From: Actinopolyspora xinjiangensis
Lineage (GTDB): Bacteria; Actinomycetota; Actinomycetes; Mycobacteriales; Pseudonocardiaceae
Length of the DNA stretch: 64,000 bases
Assembly (NCBI RefSeq): GCF_900104475.1
Contig: NZ_FNJR01000002.1
Location: 372,001-436,000, forward strand
Reading direction: 5' to 3'
Within the stretch, counting starts at the first letter, position 1. Every line of letters starts with the position of its first letter. Below the pieces are notes generated by a model. It ran no database searches, was not told the origin of the DNA, and was given only the letters and a program-made list of their open reading frames with translations. A program made the position numbers and the translations under genes. Positions 9,415 to 18,775 of this stretch are shown here, piece by piece.

Positions 9415-12147
9415 TCATGCTTGTTTTCCGTAGTAGGCGGTACGCATCAGGTTCTCGATTTCGGTGAACATGGGAAGTCTTGGATTGGCGGGAGCACACT
9501 GGTCGTTGTAGGCGTTGATCGCCTGTTGTGGCAGTGCGTTCAGGAATTCGGTTGGACTGATCCCCATGGCCTGGAAAGAGGGTTCGATACCGGAGCGGTC
9601 GCGGAGGTCCTCGACGGCGAGGGCGAGTTGTTCGACGGCGACGTCGGGGGTGTTCGCGGGCAGACCGAGGAATCGGGCGATCTCTTGGAACCGTTCCGGT
9701 GCCGTGTAGCGGTCGTACTTGGGCCAGCCGGTGAACTTTCCCGGGGTGGTGCCGTTGTAGCGGATCACGTGGGGGAGGAGGACGGCATTGGTGCGTCCGT
9801 GGGCGATGTGGAACGTCGCCCCGAGTGTGTGCGCCATGGCGTGCACGACCCCGAGGAACGCGTTTCCGAAGGACATTCCCGCGATGGTGCCCGCGTTGTG
9901 CATGGCTTCGCGTGCGGCCGGGTCGTGAGCTCCGTTGGTGACGGCGCGTTCCAGGTGGTCGAAGATGAGTCGTATCGCTTTGAGGCACAGTCCGTCGGTG
10001 AAGTCGTTCGCGTAGACCGACACGTACGCCTCGATGGCGTGGGTGAGGGCATCGAAGCCGGTGTCCGCGGTTACAGACGGAGGCAGATCGGTGGTGAAGG
10101 TCGGGTCGCAAATCGCGACGCTGGGGGTCAGCGCGTAGTCGGTGAGCGGGTATTTGCGGCCGGTTTCGGGGTCAGTGATCACCGAAAACGGCGAAACTTC
10201 GGCGCCGGTTCCCGCCGTGGTGGGCACGCATACGAGTTTGGCGCGTTTTCCCGGTTCAGGAAACCTGAAGACACGTTTGCGGATGTCGAAGAATTTTTCG
10301 CGCATATCGCCGAAATCGACGTCGGGATGTTCGTAGAGCAGCCAGATCACCTTGGCGGCGTCGATCGGTGAGCCACCGCCCAAGGCTATTATGGTGTCGG
10401 GTTCGAAGGTGCGCATGCGCTGTGCGTGCCTCCGGACGGTGTCGATGCTCGGATTGGGTTCGATGTCGTCGATGATGTCGATGTCGACCGGTTCCGAGCG
10501 CTTCGCCAAGGCGTCGCGAACGCGTTTGACATGTCCCGCTCGTCGCACATTCGGACCGGTTATGATCGCTACTCTCTTCAGCCCGGCCATTTCCGAAAGG
10601 TATCGGATGCTGTAGGGTTCGAAATAGATTTTGGGTGGAACCTTGAACCACTGCATGTTGGTGTTTCGGCGTCCGATGCGCTTGATGTCCACCAGGTGGA
10701 TCGCATGAACGTTTCCTGATACTGAATTACCGCCGGACGCTCCCGCGCCGAGTGTCAGGGAGGGGAGAAAGGCGTTGTAGATGTCGCCGATACCACCGTG
10801 GGAGCTGGGCGAGTTCCATACGATGCGGGCGGCCTTGACCCGATGGCCGAATCGTTCGGCCAGGTGCGAGTCATCGGTGTGGATCACGGCTGTGTGACCG
10901 TTGCCGCCGTTGGCGAGGATCTGCTCGGCGCGTCGAAGCCCGTGCTCACTGTCGGAGACGCGGATCACGCTGAGCACCGGGCACAACTTCTCTTGAGCCA
11001 GGGGCTCGGACGGGCCGGTCTCGGACACCTCAGCGAGGATGACCGAAGTGTCGGCTGGCACCTCGAAACCCGCTCGTTTCGCGATGTGCCGGGCCGACTG
11101 CCCCGCCGCCTCCGCGTTGAAGGTTCCCCGTGCCGTACACGATCCATTTTGGTCGCCTCCGCTGAACAGGTACCGTTCGAGCAGGAGTTTTTCCGACGGG
11201 GTCGCGACATACGCGTGCAGCTTGCGAAGTTCCTCCAACGCCGAATCGGCGATCTCCTCGTCAAGGATGAGCGTTTGTTCGGAAGAGCAAATCAAACCGT
11301 TGTCGAAGCTTTTCGACAGGACGAGGTCGTGCGTCGCGCGCGCCAGGTCCGCGCCGGCGTTCACATATACCGGGACATTCGCCGCCCCTACTCCCAGTGC
11401 GGGCTTTCCCGAAGAGTACGCCGCCCGGACGAGCCCGTGGCTTCCGGTGGTAAGATTGATCGCGATTCCGTCGTGGCGCATCAGGTGCGTCGTCGCGGCA
11501 CGCGACGGTGTCTCGATCCACGAGATGCAGTTCTCCGGGGCTCCCGCGGCGACGGCGGCATCGCGTACCGACCGCGCGGCTTCCGTGCAGCACTCCTGCG
11601 CTCGTCTGTTGAAGGCGAACACGATCGGATTGCGTGTTTTCAACGCGATGAGCGACTTGAAGATCACAGTGGAAGTCGGATTCGTCACCGGTGTGACAGC
11701 GGCGATTACACCGACAGGGTCCGCGATCTCCACCACGCCATCCATCTCGTCACGCCGAATGACGCCCGCCGTCTTCAACCCGGCCATGCGGTGGGTGACA
11801 TGTTCACAGGCGTACATGTTCTTTATGGCTTTGTCCTCGGCGATACCGCGGCCGGTCTCCGAAACCGCCAACCGTGCCAACTCCGTGTGCCTACGCAGTG
11901 CTCCGAGAGAAGCCTTCTTTACGATGTGGTCTACTTCTTCCTGCTCGTAACGCGCGAATTCTGATTGCGCCTCCATCGCTTTTGAAACCAGCTCATCCAC
12001 TACTTTTTCCGGTTCGGTTCCCGTGGAGCTCCGGTCGATTACCGAGTTGAACTTTTCGACTGTTTGTGTCTTCATTTCTGATGCTTTCGGAGTGGTGTGG
12101 GAGTGTTGTTGAATACTTTGCGATGATTGTGCCGCGGCATCGGTCAC
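9415..12147 (-). CDS. adhE: Bifunctional acetaldehyde-CoA/alcohol dehydrogenase
   Basis: 910 aa from the GTG at 12147, or 886 aa from the ATG at 12075; neither has a clear Shine-Dalgarno sequence. Residues to about 450 are a CoA-acylating aldehyde dehydrogenase with its catalytic Cys in GLICSSEQT. A linker leads to a C-terminal iron-dependent alcohol dehydrogenase with ALGGGSPIDAAKVIW, PTTAGTGAEVSPFS and metal ligands in DALTHAIEAY and HAMAHTLGATFHIAHG. It would reduce acetyl-CoA through acetaldehyde to ethanol with two NADH. Codons are visibly less GC-biased at third positions than in neighbours and the gene interrupts a conserved block, which suggests acquisition from outside. Fused AdhE is typical of fermenters and uncommon in aerobic actinomycetes. 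Confidence 0.93.
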   Translation of the reverse strand: MTDAAAQSSQSIQQHSHTTPKASEMKTQTVEKFNSVIDRSSTGTEPEKVVDELVSKAMEAQSEFARYEQEEVDHIVKKASLGALRRHTELARLAVSETGRGIAEDKAIKNMYACEHVTHRMAGLKTAGVIRRDEMDGVVEIADPVGVIAAVTPVTNPTSTVIFKSLIALKTRNPIVFAFNRRAQECCTEAARSVRDAAVAAGAPENCISWIETPSRAATTHLMRHDGIAINLTTGSHGLVRAAYSSGKPALGVGAANVPVYVNAGADLARATHDLVLSKSFDNGLICSSEQTLILDEEIADSALEELRKLHAYVATPSEKLLLERYLFSGGDQNGSCTARGTFNAEAAGQSARHIAKRAGFEVPADTSVILAEVSETGPSEPLAQEKLCPVLSVIRVSDSEHGLRRAEQILANGGNGHTAVIHTDDSHLAERFGHRVKAARIVWNSPSSHGGIGDIYNAFLPSLTLGAGASGGNSVSGNVHAIHLVDIKRIGRRNTNMQWFKVPPKIYFEPYSIRYLSEMAGLKRVAIITGPNVRRAGHVKRVRDALAKRSEPVDIDIIDDIEPNPSIDTVRRHAQRMRTFEPDTIIALGGGSPIDAAKVIWLLYEHPDVDFGDMREKFFDIRKRVFRFPEPGKRAKLVCVPTTAGTGAEVSPFSVITDPETGRKYPLTDYALTPSVAICDPTFTTDLPPSVTADTGFDALTHAIEAYVSVYANDFTDGLCLKAIRLIFDHLERAVTNGAHDPAAREAMHNAGTIAGMSFGNAFLGVVHAMAHTLGATFHIAHGRTNAVLLPHVIRYNGTTPGKFTGWPKYDRYTAPERFQEIARFLGLPANTPDVAVEQLALAVEDLRDRSGIEPSFQAMGISPTEFLNALPQQAINAYNDQCAPANPRLPMFTEIENLMRTAYYGKQA

Positions 12148-12331
12148 TGGTGTTTTTTCGCGGCTACCGGTCTTGCTCGTTCAATTTTTCTCGGGGTGTT
12201 CAACCGTGTTGGGTCGGCATTGTTTTTACTCCTTCGGAACTCGGTGGTGGTGGAGTTTTTCGTTGTACTGCGGAAACGTTTGTAATTCTCGGAGTCGATG
12301 CTGCTGAGAATCACTGTCAGCGTAGGAAGGC

Positions 12332-12366
12332 GCGCTGACACGGCGCTGACACGGCGCTGACGCTGA
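12332..12366. repeat. 11-bp tandem direct repeat upstream of adhE
   Basis: GCGCTGACACG occurs at 12332-12342 and 12343-12353. A partial third unit, GCGCTGACG, begins at 12354 and runs into GCTGA. It lies about 185 bp upstream of the adhE start. The helical-turn spacing would suit a regulator bound side by side, but no known operator is recognised. Confidence 0.5.
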
Positions 12367-12821
12367 TGCCGCGCCGATGATGATTCGACTGGTTCGGTGC
12401 CTGCCGTGGTGAGGATGAGATTCGTGTGAAAACAGCGGGAATCACCGTTGCGAACGGAGCAGGATTCGGTGGGGATTTTCGTCCCGTTCTCTCCGGTGCC
12501 GATCAGGCACGTTCCGCGGATCTTGTGAGAAGTGTTCGGTGATGGTGGTCGATGTGGTGAGGTGATCGATGGTGCGTTGTCATGGCGAGCCTTCGTTGCC
12601 GTGGCCGTAGGGGCGAGACGACTGGAGGTGTAGTCATCCACCGCTGATCGACGTGGTCCTGTGGCGGTAAGGTACCGGCGCTTCGTAGCGCGGCCCGGCG
12701 AAACCGCATGGGCGTGGAAGCCGGCCCGTCAGCGAGGTCGGGTACTGAGCAAGGATTCCAGTGCCGTGCGCGCGCACCAGGATGCCGCCGGAAGTCCGGA
12801 CGAAGGAGCAGGCACGGCGAT

Positions 12822-12849
12822 CCGGTATCGAAGAACCGGTATCGAAGAA
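12822..12849. repeat. Tandem 14-bp duplication
   Basis: CCGGTATCGAAGAA is perfectly repeated head to tail at 12822-12835 and 12836-12849 in apparently non-coding DNA. It could be replication slippage or a spaced operator. Nothing else supports a role. Confidence 0.5.
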
Positions 12850-13351
12850 ACAGCGGTGACAGCGACTTCTCGGGTGATCGCGAGGGGGAGCGACGAGCGA
12901 AGATCCGAGCGGCTGTCGATCAGGAGAAATTTCCGCTACGTGGTCGTGCTCTCCCCAGGTCAGGGTCAGTCCACGATTGCTCACACCGCCTTACGGGCAG
13001 GCAGCGGCGGTACTGATCACGGCGGTCTTCGAGCCGCTGTTCACCGACGAGGTGTATCAGTCTTCGGCGTCAGACAAGCACCGCGAACGCGCCGCACCCG
13101 CCACATCCCCCCGAACGATCCGACCGGAACGCGGGGTACGGAAACCTCACGACGGACGCCCCGGATCTCGGACGTCGAGTACCACGAGCATCGCGATGTC
13201 GCCGAACGCTGCTTCGGCAGGCCGACGTGACTCCGCGGCCCGGCCACCCGATACACCGGACACACCGTTCACCACCGCGCTGTCCCGTACTCGCCAGCGC
13301 CGTCCTCTGACGCCGATCACGAGAAAGGAGTCCGGCCGAGATCGGTGGATC

Positions 13352-13672
13352 TCACTGCCCCGTTCCGTCCGGGGACTCCGGTTCCTCCCGCTGCTCGACG
13401 CTGGCCAGGGCCCGGTCCACCCGTTGGCGGGCGCCCGCCAGATGCCGTTCGCACACGGCGACCAGCGCCTCGCCGCGTTCCCACAGCGCCAGGGAGTCCT
13501 CCAACGAGAGCCCGCCCGCTTCCAGCCGCTTCACCACTTCGGCCAGCTCGTCGCGGGCCCGCTCGTACCCGAACCCGGCGACGTCCGGGTGGTCGGTCTC
13601 GGGATCGATTCCGTGCTCGTCGGGGGCCGCGCCCGCACGTTCCTCGGGCCGTTCCGGTTCACTGCTGGTCAC
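13352..13672 (-). CDS. xseB: Exodeoxyribonuclease VII small subunit
   Basis: 106 aa. The conserved core GYERARDELAEVVKRLEAGGLSLEDSLALWERGEAL (about residues 34-68) is the XseB helical hairpin that binds the large subunit. Both ends are extended by acidic, disordered residues. With XseA it degrades single-stranded DNA to oligonucleotides in either direction. Its start overlaps the stop of the upstream gene by four bases (ATGA at 13669-13672), indicating translational coupling. Confidence 0.93.
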   Translation of the reverse strand: MTSSEPERPEERAGAAPDEHGIDPETDHPDVAGFGYERARDELAEVVKRLEAGGLSLEDSLALWERGEALVAVCERHLAGARQRVDRALASVEQREEPESPDGTGQ

Positions 13673-14112
13673 TGACTGGCTCTTTCCAAGTTCTGCTGTA
13701 CCGACACCACGGCGGCGGCGATGGCCTGGTCGTAACCGACGAAGGCCTCGGCGAACTCCTCCCCGTCGCCCTCGCGCACCGCGTCGTTGATGCGCAGTTG
13801 CGCCGAGGCGACCCTACGCCGGTATCCGACTCCTCGCTCGGACCACCACCGGTCGCCCACATAGCGCGAGGTCGCCTCGGCCAGCGCGCTCAGCTGCGTC
13901 GGCAACGCGCGTCGTTCCGGAGGGTTGCAGCCGCCGAGCAACGCCGCCCAGCACCCCGTCGCCACCGTGTCCGCTTCCTCCGCCCGACTCCGGACCACGC
14001 GGGCGTCGCCCACGGCGCGGGTTCCGGGAGCCGTGGCCGCCGAGGTGGTCACGGCGATGGTGAGCGGGAGGAACGTGGGTTCTCGCCCGTGATTCAGCAC
14101 CACAGCCTCCAT
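13669..14112 (-). CDS. Hypothetical protein between xseA and xseB
   Basis: 147 aa from the ATG at 14112. A GGAGG within the first codons suggests initiation may instead use the GTG at 14100. It reads PTFLPLTIAVTTSAAT near the start and has a helical C-terminal half including GYRRRVASAQLRINDAVREG. There is no clear membrane helix and no recognised family. It overlaps xseB by four bases and follows xseA by about 100 bases, so it is co-transcribed with exonuclease VII. Whether it works with that enzyme is unknown. Confidence 0.7.
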   Translation of the reverse strand: MEAVVLNHGREPTFLPLTIAVTTSAATAPGTRAVGDARVVRSRAEEADTVATGCWAALLGGCNPPERRALPTQLSALAEATSRYVGDRWWSERGVGYRRRVASAQLRINDAVREGDGEEFAEAFVGYDQAIAAAVVSVQQNLERASQ

Positions 14113-14215
14113 GTGCGCTTCAACTGCCGGGAAACGCCGTCGTAGCCGGCCGCGCCGCACGGCCGACCGCACACGTGTCGTCCCGGCACGGGGACCGCCG
14201 GATTCGGCTCGCGAG

Positions 14216-15439
14216 CTATTCGTCCTCGGTCACGACGGCGTGAACGGAGCCGTCCTCCAGACGGATCCGCAGGGGCGTTCCGGGACGAACCTGCTCCGCC
14301 GAGCGCAGGACGGACGAATCCGTGGCGTCGGCGCGTTGCACGATCGCGTAGCCGCGAGCAAGCGTGGCTGCCGGACCCAGCGCCGTCAAGCGAGACCTCG
14401 TGGCGGCGAGCTCCTGCCGCTCTCCGGTGAGCACGGTCAGCACCGCGCGCCGGGAGCGCTGCCGCAACGCCTCCACCTCTTCGGCGCGACGCCGCAGCGG
14501 GCCGACCGGGTCCGCCAGCGAGGGCCTGCTGCGCAGCGAGTTCAGCAGACCCTGCTCCCGTTCCACCCAACCGCGAAGCGCCCGCCGCGCGCGGTCGGTG
14601 AGCTGTTCGATCCGCCGGATCTCCTCGGAGACGTCCGGCACCACCCGCTTGCCCGCACCGGTCGGTGTGGAGCTGCGCACATCCGCGACGTGGTCCAGCA
14701 GTGGTGAGTCCGGCTCGTGGCCTATCGCGCTCACCACGGGGGTGGTGCACGCGGCCACCGCGCGGCAGAGCGTCTCGTCCGAGAACGGCAGCAGGTCCTC
14801 CACGCTGCCACCGCCCCGGGCCAGGACGATCACCTCCACCTCGGGGTCCCGGTCCAGCTCGGAGAGCGCCTCCAGGATCTGGGGGACCGCGGTGGAGCCC
14901 TGCACGGCCACGTTGCGCACCTCGAAGTCCACGGCGGGCCAGCGCAGCCTGGCGTTGCTGATCACGTCGTGCTCGGCGGCCGAGCCGCGCCCGGTGATCA
15001 GCCCGACCCGCCCCGGAAGCAGCGGTGGGGAGCGCTTCAGGGCCGGATCGAACAGTCCTTCCGCCGCCAGCAGCTTGCGCAGCCGCTCGATGCGCGCCAG
15101 CAGTTCACCGACGCCCACCGAGCGGATCTCGTCAACCCGCAGGCTCAGGGTCCCCCTGCCCACGTAGAACGACGGCCTGCCGTGCACCACCACCCGACTG
15201 CCGTCGGTCAGCGGCGGGTCCATGCTCCGCAGCAGCGTGGTCGGGCAGGTCAGCGTCAGCGACACGTCGGCGGAGGGGTCGCGCAGCGTCAGGAACGCGG
15301 TGTTGGCCTTGGGGCGGGCCGAGATCTGGGTGAGTTGTCCCTCGACCCAGATGGTGCCCAACCGGTTGATCCACTCCGCTATCTTGCGGGAGACGGTGCG
15401 TACCGGCCAGGGATCCTCGGCGCTGGTGGCGGGGCTCAG
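14216..15439 (-). CDS. xseA: Exodeoxyribonuclease VII large subunit, probable CTG start
   Basis: 407 aa when begun at the CTG at 15437-15439. The OB-fold starts at about [15 protein letters not shown] and continues [11 protein letters not shown]. The nuclease domain has [36 protein letters not shown] and [23 protein letters not shown] coiled-coil-rich region and a C-terminal ARGYAIVQR segment complete the family layout. No ATG, GTG or TTG lies between the conserved N-terminus and the upstream in-frame TGA. A good AGGAGAG sits six bases before the CTG. The TTG at 15361 would delete conserved OB-fold residues. It forms an operon with the next gene and xseB. Confidence 0.9.
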   Translation of the reverse strand: MSPATSAEDPWPVRTVSRKIAEWINRLGTIWVEGQLTQISARPKANTAFLTLRDPSADVSLTLTCPTTLLRSMDPPLTDGSRVVVHGRPSFYVGRGTLSLRVDEIRSVGVGELLARIERLRKLLAAEGLFDPALKRSPPLLPGRVGLITGRGSAAEHDVISNARLRWPAVDFEVRNVAVQGSTAVPQILEALSELDRDPEVEVIVLARGGGSVEDLLPFSDETLCRAVAACTTPVVSAIGHEPDSPLLDHVADVRSSTPTGAGKRVVPDVSEEIRRIEQLTDRARRALRGWVEREQGLLNSLRSRPSLADPVGPLRRRAEEVEALRQRSRRAVLTVLTGERQELAATRSRLTALGPAATLARGYAIVQRADATDSSVLRSAEQVRPGTPLRIRLEDGSVHAVVTEDE

Positions 15440-15556
15440 CGGAATCTCTCCTCAATGCGGTCGGCCCGCGGAGAACGGTGTTCTCACCCGTCCGGGCTGG
15501 GCCGCTCGGGTGAGCGTCCTGGGACGGGTGCCGCTCCGGGGGCGGGGTGATTCGGG

Positions 15557-15584
15557 GGTCACGGCGGGCGGAGCCGCCGTGACC
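15557..15584 (-). terminator. GC-rich hairpin downstream of the lipid droplet-associated gene
   Basis: GGTCACGGCGG (15557-15567) and CCGCCGTGACC (15574-15584) form a perfect 11-bp stem with a 6-nt loop. It starts 23 bases past the stop of the minus-strand gene ending at 15607. It lacks a U-run, as many actinobacterial terminators do. Confidence 0.6.
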
Positions 15585-15606
15585 TCGGGGGCCCGTTCGT
15601 GAACGC

Positions 15607-16146
15607 TCACTCGTCCCGTTCGGCGGCGCGCACGTTGTTGAGCCGATTGAACAGCATCTGCAGGAAGTCCGGGCGTCGCGCGTGGGCGCGTTCGTGCTCC
15701 AGCAGCCGTACCAGATCGGACTCGGAGAGCCTCCGCAACTTCCCCCGCAGCTGCGGCAGCGTCATCTCCTCGTAGCCGGGGAGCAGGTCCGAGACGTCCT
15801 CGGGGGCCTCCTCGCCCGACCACTCCCGCCTGGCGGGTGGGTGAGCCACGAAGTGATCCCCTCCGCCGCGGTTCGTCCGTTCCCCGGCGGTGGCGCCGGC
15901 CTGCTCGTCCTCGTCGAATCTCGCCCACTCGGGGTGCTGCTCGGGCTGCTGGAAACCGGCGAGCAGGTCGTCGCCCTTGATCGCCAGTTCCGTGATGTGT
16001 TGTTGCACTCGCATGCTCAGCTGCAGCGCCTGACTGGTAACCGTGACAGGGAGGCCGATCAGGTGGTCGGGCAGCCTGCGGGTCTGCTCGACCGCCGTAC
16101 CCGCCAGGCCCGCCGCAACCCGAATCGGCAAGGGGAACGATCGCAT
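15607..16146 (-). CDS. Lipid droplet-associated-type protein (Rv1109c-like)
   Basis: 179 aa. An N-terminal segment with amphipathic and hydrophobic stretches ([38 protein letters not shown] split across about residues 6-43) precedes a disordered acidic region. A helical C-terminal domain follows with [20 protein letters not shown] and [18 protein letters not shown]. This layout and its place between xseA and ispH match the mycobacterial Rv1109c family annotated as lipid droplet-associated. The molecular role is not established. It is divergent from ispH. Confidence 0.75.
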   Translation of the reverse strand: MRSFPLPIRVAAGLAGTAVEQTRRLPDHLIGLPVTVTSQALQLSMRVQQHITELAIKGDDLLAGFQQPEQHPEWARFDEDEQAGATAGERTNRGGGDHFVAHPPARREWSGEEAPEDVSDLLPGYEEMTLPQLRGKLRRLSESDLVRLLEHERAHARRPDFLQMLFNRLNNVRAAERDE

Positions 16147-16348
16147 ACCGTCAAGCTTGCCCCACCGATGTACCCGCCGTCACCACGTCCGGCGGTGGCG
16201 GCGGACACCGGTGCCGGAGCGCGCCCGTTCGGGTGCACCCCCGCGCGGCGGTCGCGGTGTTCGGATCACCGGGTTGCCCGGATCGGCTGATTGTCGTCAG
16301 CGGTGCTGGTTACTGACCGTTCCGCGCGGTATCCGTACCCTGTGCGGT

Positions 16349-17383
16349 ATGAGCACCTCTCCGCAGGCTTCCGAGTCCGGACAGCGTACGACAGCCGCCG
16401 ACTCCAACTCCTCGAACAAACGGGTTCTGCTGGCCAAACCGCGTGGTTACTGCGCGGGCGTCGATCGTGCCGTGGACACCGTGGAACGCGTGCTGGACAA
16501 GTACGGCGCACCTGTCTACGTGCGTAAGGAGATCGTGCACAACCAGCACGTGGTGCGGAACCTGCGCGAGCGGGGCGTCGTGTTCGTCGAGGACACCGAG
16601 GAGGTCCCCGAGGGGGCGCTGCTGGTGTTCTCCGCGCACGGTGTCTCCCCCGCCGTGCGCGAGGCCGCCGCGCGGCGCAACCTGCGCACCATAGACGCCA
16701 CCTGTCCGCTGGTGACGAAGGTCCACAAGGAGGTCAACCGGTTCGCCAGGCAGGACTACGACATCCTGCTGATCGGCCACGAGGGCCACGAGGAGGTCGA
16801 GGGGACCTCGGGCGAGGCCCCGGAGAACGTTCAGCTGGTGGACAAGCCGGAGGATGTCGACAAGGTCGAGGTGCGCGACCCGTCGAGGGTGGTCTGGCTG
16901 TCCCAGACCACGCTGAGCGTGGACGAGACCATGGAGCGGGTGAACCAGCTGCAGGAGAAGTACCCCGAGATGCAGGCCCCGCCGAGCGACGACATCTGCT
17001 ACGCCACCTCGAACCGCCAGGTCGCGGTCAAGGCGATGGCCGAGGAGTGCGACCTCGTGCTGGTGGTCGGTTCGCGGAACTCATCGAACTCCAAGCGGCT
17101 GGTCGAGGTGGCGCTGCAGGCGGGAGCGACCTCCTCCCACCTGATCGACTACGCCAGTGACATCGACGAGTCCTGGCTGGAGGGCGTCGAGACCGTCGGC
17201 GTCACCAGTGGCGCCTCGGTGCCCGACGTGCTGGTCTTCCAGGTACTGGACTACCTGAGCGAGCGCGGGTGGGGTGACGTCGAGGAGGTCACCACCGCCA
17301 ACGAGAAGGTCTCGTTCGCGCTGCCGAGGGAGCTGCGCAAGGACCTCGACGAGAATCCCGACAGCCCGCAGGGCGTGCGCTGA
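16349..17383 (+). CDS. ispH: 4-hydroxy-3-methylbut-2-enyl diphosphate reductase
   Basis: 344 aa from the ATG at 16349. The three Fe-S cysteines lie in [20 protein letters not shown] and [11 protein letters not shown]. The diphosphate-binding segment [11 protein letters not shown] and [11 protein letters not shown] follow. It is the last enzyme of the MEP pathway, reducing HMBPP to IPP and DMAPP with a [4Fe-4S] cluster. No clear Shine-Dalgarno precedes the ATG, so leaderless translation is possible. The nearby ferredoxin-NADP reductase could supply electrons, but that is only a suggestion. Confidence 0.96.
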   Translation: MSTSPQASESGQRTTAADSNSSNKRVLLAKPRGYCAGVDRAVDTVERVLDKYGAPVYVRKEIVHNQHVVRNLRERGVVFVEDTEEVPEGALLVFSAHGVSPAVREAAARRNLRTIDATCPLVTKVHKEVNRFARQDYDILLIGHEGHEEVEGTSGEAPENVQLVDKPEDVDKVEVRDPSRVVWLSQTTLSVDETMERVNQLQEKYPEMQAPPSDDICYATSNRQVAVKAMAEECDLVLVVGSRNSSNSKRLVEVALQAGATSSHLIDYASDIDESWLEGVETVGVTSGASVPDVLVFQVLDYLSERGWGDVEEVTTANEKVSFALPRELRKDLDENPDSPQGVR

Positions 17384-17512
17384 GGCCCTACCGGTGAGCG
17401 ATCCCCGCGTGCCGTCGTGGAAGCGGCTGGACCGTCGGGTGGAGTCGCGGTGGCCGGGCGGGAGCTCCGAGCTGTCGCCGACGGGCGAGTGGCAGGTGCG
17501 GGAACGACCGCT

Positions 17513-18526
17513 TCAGCTCTCGTCGCGGCGGGGGCGGCGCGGACGGCCCGGAGGCTCGGTGCGCCCGCGCCGCTGCCCGGACCTGTCCGGGGACTCGCCC
17601 TGCCGAGGTGAGCGTTTCGCGTTCCCCCGTCCCGGCGGACCCGGACTCCTGCCCTGGCTCGGGGAGGGGCGCTCCGCCGGGCTCTCCCCGGCGGAACCGC
17701 GACCCGGCGACCGCTCGTCCCGAGCGTCCGAGGAGCTACTGGAGCGCCCGCCGCGGCCCCGCTCCTCGGCGCTGCCGGGGCGTTCCCGAGAGACTTCGGA
17801 CCGTGTTCTCGGTCCGGAGCCACGCTCGGCCGCTGCCCCGCGCCGCGCGGGCGGTTCCGACGAGCTTTCCGAGTGTCCGGTGCGCCCTCCGGGGCGTCGT
17901 TGCCGCGGCCGGTCCGGACGGTCGTCCGCCGTGGAGTCCGTGGCGGGCCGGCTTCCCCGGCGGGGGGAGGAGTCGGAGGCGCGTATCGAACCGCCGGTCT
18001 CGCGCTCGCTGCGTTCCTCCTGGGGAGTTGCCGCTTCCGCCGCCTCCCCGCGCCGTTTGAGGGGCTGCAGCACGAACGCCCGCAGCAGTCCCCCCGCCAG
18101 CACCAGCGCGGTGGCCGAGGCCATGGCCGGAAAACTGTTGATCAGTGGCGTGGCCAGGGAAAGCATGATCTGCCGTTGGTTGTCCCCCGCGTCGAAACCG
18201 ATCCCCATGGCCAGCACGAGGCAGGGAACGACTATCGCCACGATCAGCGGCGGCTGCACCATCGGTCCGAACAGGCTGCCGCGCCGGACCAGCATGACCG
18301 CGAGCAGGGTGCTCACGAGGTAGCCCGACGTGAACACGACACCGGGTCCCGACCAGACCAGGATGTCGATCACGGCACACACGGTGGCCACCACCAGTGG
18401 AAGCAGGAAGGCCCCCCACCACGGGATGCCGCGGGTGGTCCCGAAAGCCGACCGTTGGGACAGGTGTCCGGAACGGCTTCCGGAGCTGTGGATGCTGCGC
18501 TCGGATGTCGCGGTCACGGTTGTCAC
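17513..18526 (-). CDS. DUF6542 membrane protein with long disordered tail
   Basis: 337 aa. The first about 165 residues hold four predicted membrane helices starting near WWGAFLLPLVVATVCAVIDI, with a conserved WSGPGVVFTSGYLVSTLLAV segment. The C-terminal about 170 residues are low-complexity Arg/Ser/Gly/Pro/Glu sequence, presumably cytoplasmic and disordered. The domain and the position beside ispH correspond to mycobacterial Rv1111c. The function is unknown. Confidence 0.78.
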   Translation of the reverse strand: MTTVTATSERSIHSSGSRSGHLSQRSAFGTTRGIPWWGAFLLPLVVATVCAVIDILVWSGPGVVFTSGYLVSTLLAVMLVRRGSLFGPMVQPPLIVAIVVPCLVLAMGIGFDAGDNQRQIMLSLATPLINSFPAMASATALVLAGGLLRAFVLQPLKRRGEAAEAATPQEERSERETGGSIRASDSSPRRGSRPATDSTADDRPDRPRQRRPGGRTGHSESSSEPPARRGAAAERGSGPRTRSEVSRERPGSAEERGRGGRSSSSSDARDERSPGRGSAGESPAERPSPSQGRSPGPPGRGNAKRSPRQGESPDRSGQRRGRTEPPGRPRRPRRDES

Positions 18527-18775
18527 CGTAACGGTCTAGTGCGGTCGGAACGACACGTCCACTGTTACCGGGCCCACGTCGTTCGGAGTGAAGCGTCCTC
18601 CGCCGTCGGCGGGAGCAACGCCGTGACCTGTCCGTTATCACCACCGATTCGTGTGAGAGCGACGGGTGAAGCGCGCGGAACCCGGTCACATCGTGTGATG
18701 CTTGACACAATACGGGGGAGCGTGCGGGGTAGAGCGATCGTTTGCCTCCTCGCGATCCACATGAGGGGGGACGTC

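Larger units (their letters stand above)
12148..13351. other. 1.2-kb interval upstream of adhE without a supported gene
   Basis: Several open frames exist on both strands but their translations are Arg/Pro/Ser/Thr-rich and unlike proteins. The part next to adhE (about 12150-12300) is AT-richer than the surroundings and is a plausible adhE leader and promoter. Two short tandem repeats occur (12332-12366 and 12822-12849). The remainder may be decayed sequence brought in with adhE. Confidence 0.5.

Noticed and set aside
12661-13230. 189-codon plus-strand frame between adhE and xseB
   Set aside because: Arg/Thr/Ser-rich translation, no recognisable domain, no clear ribosome binding site, and it spans the 14-bp tandem duplication.
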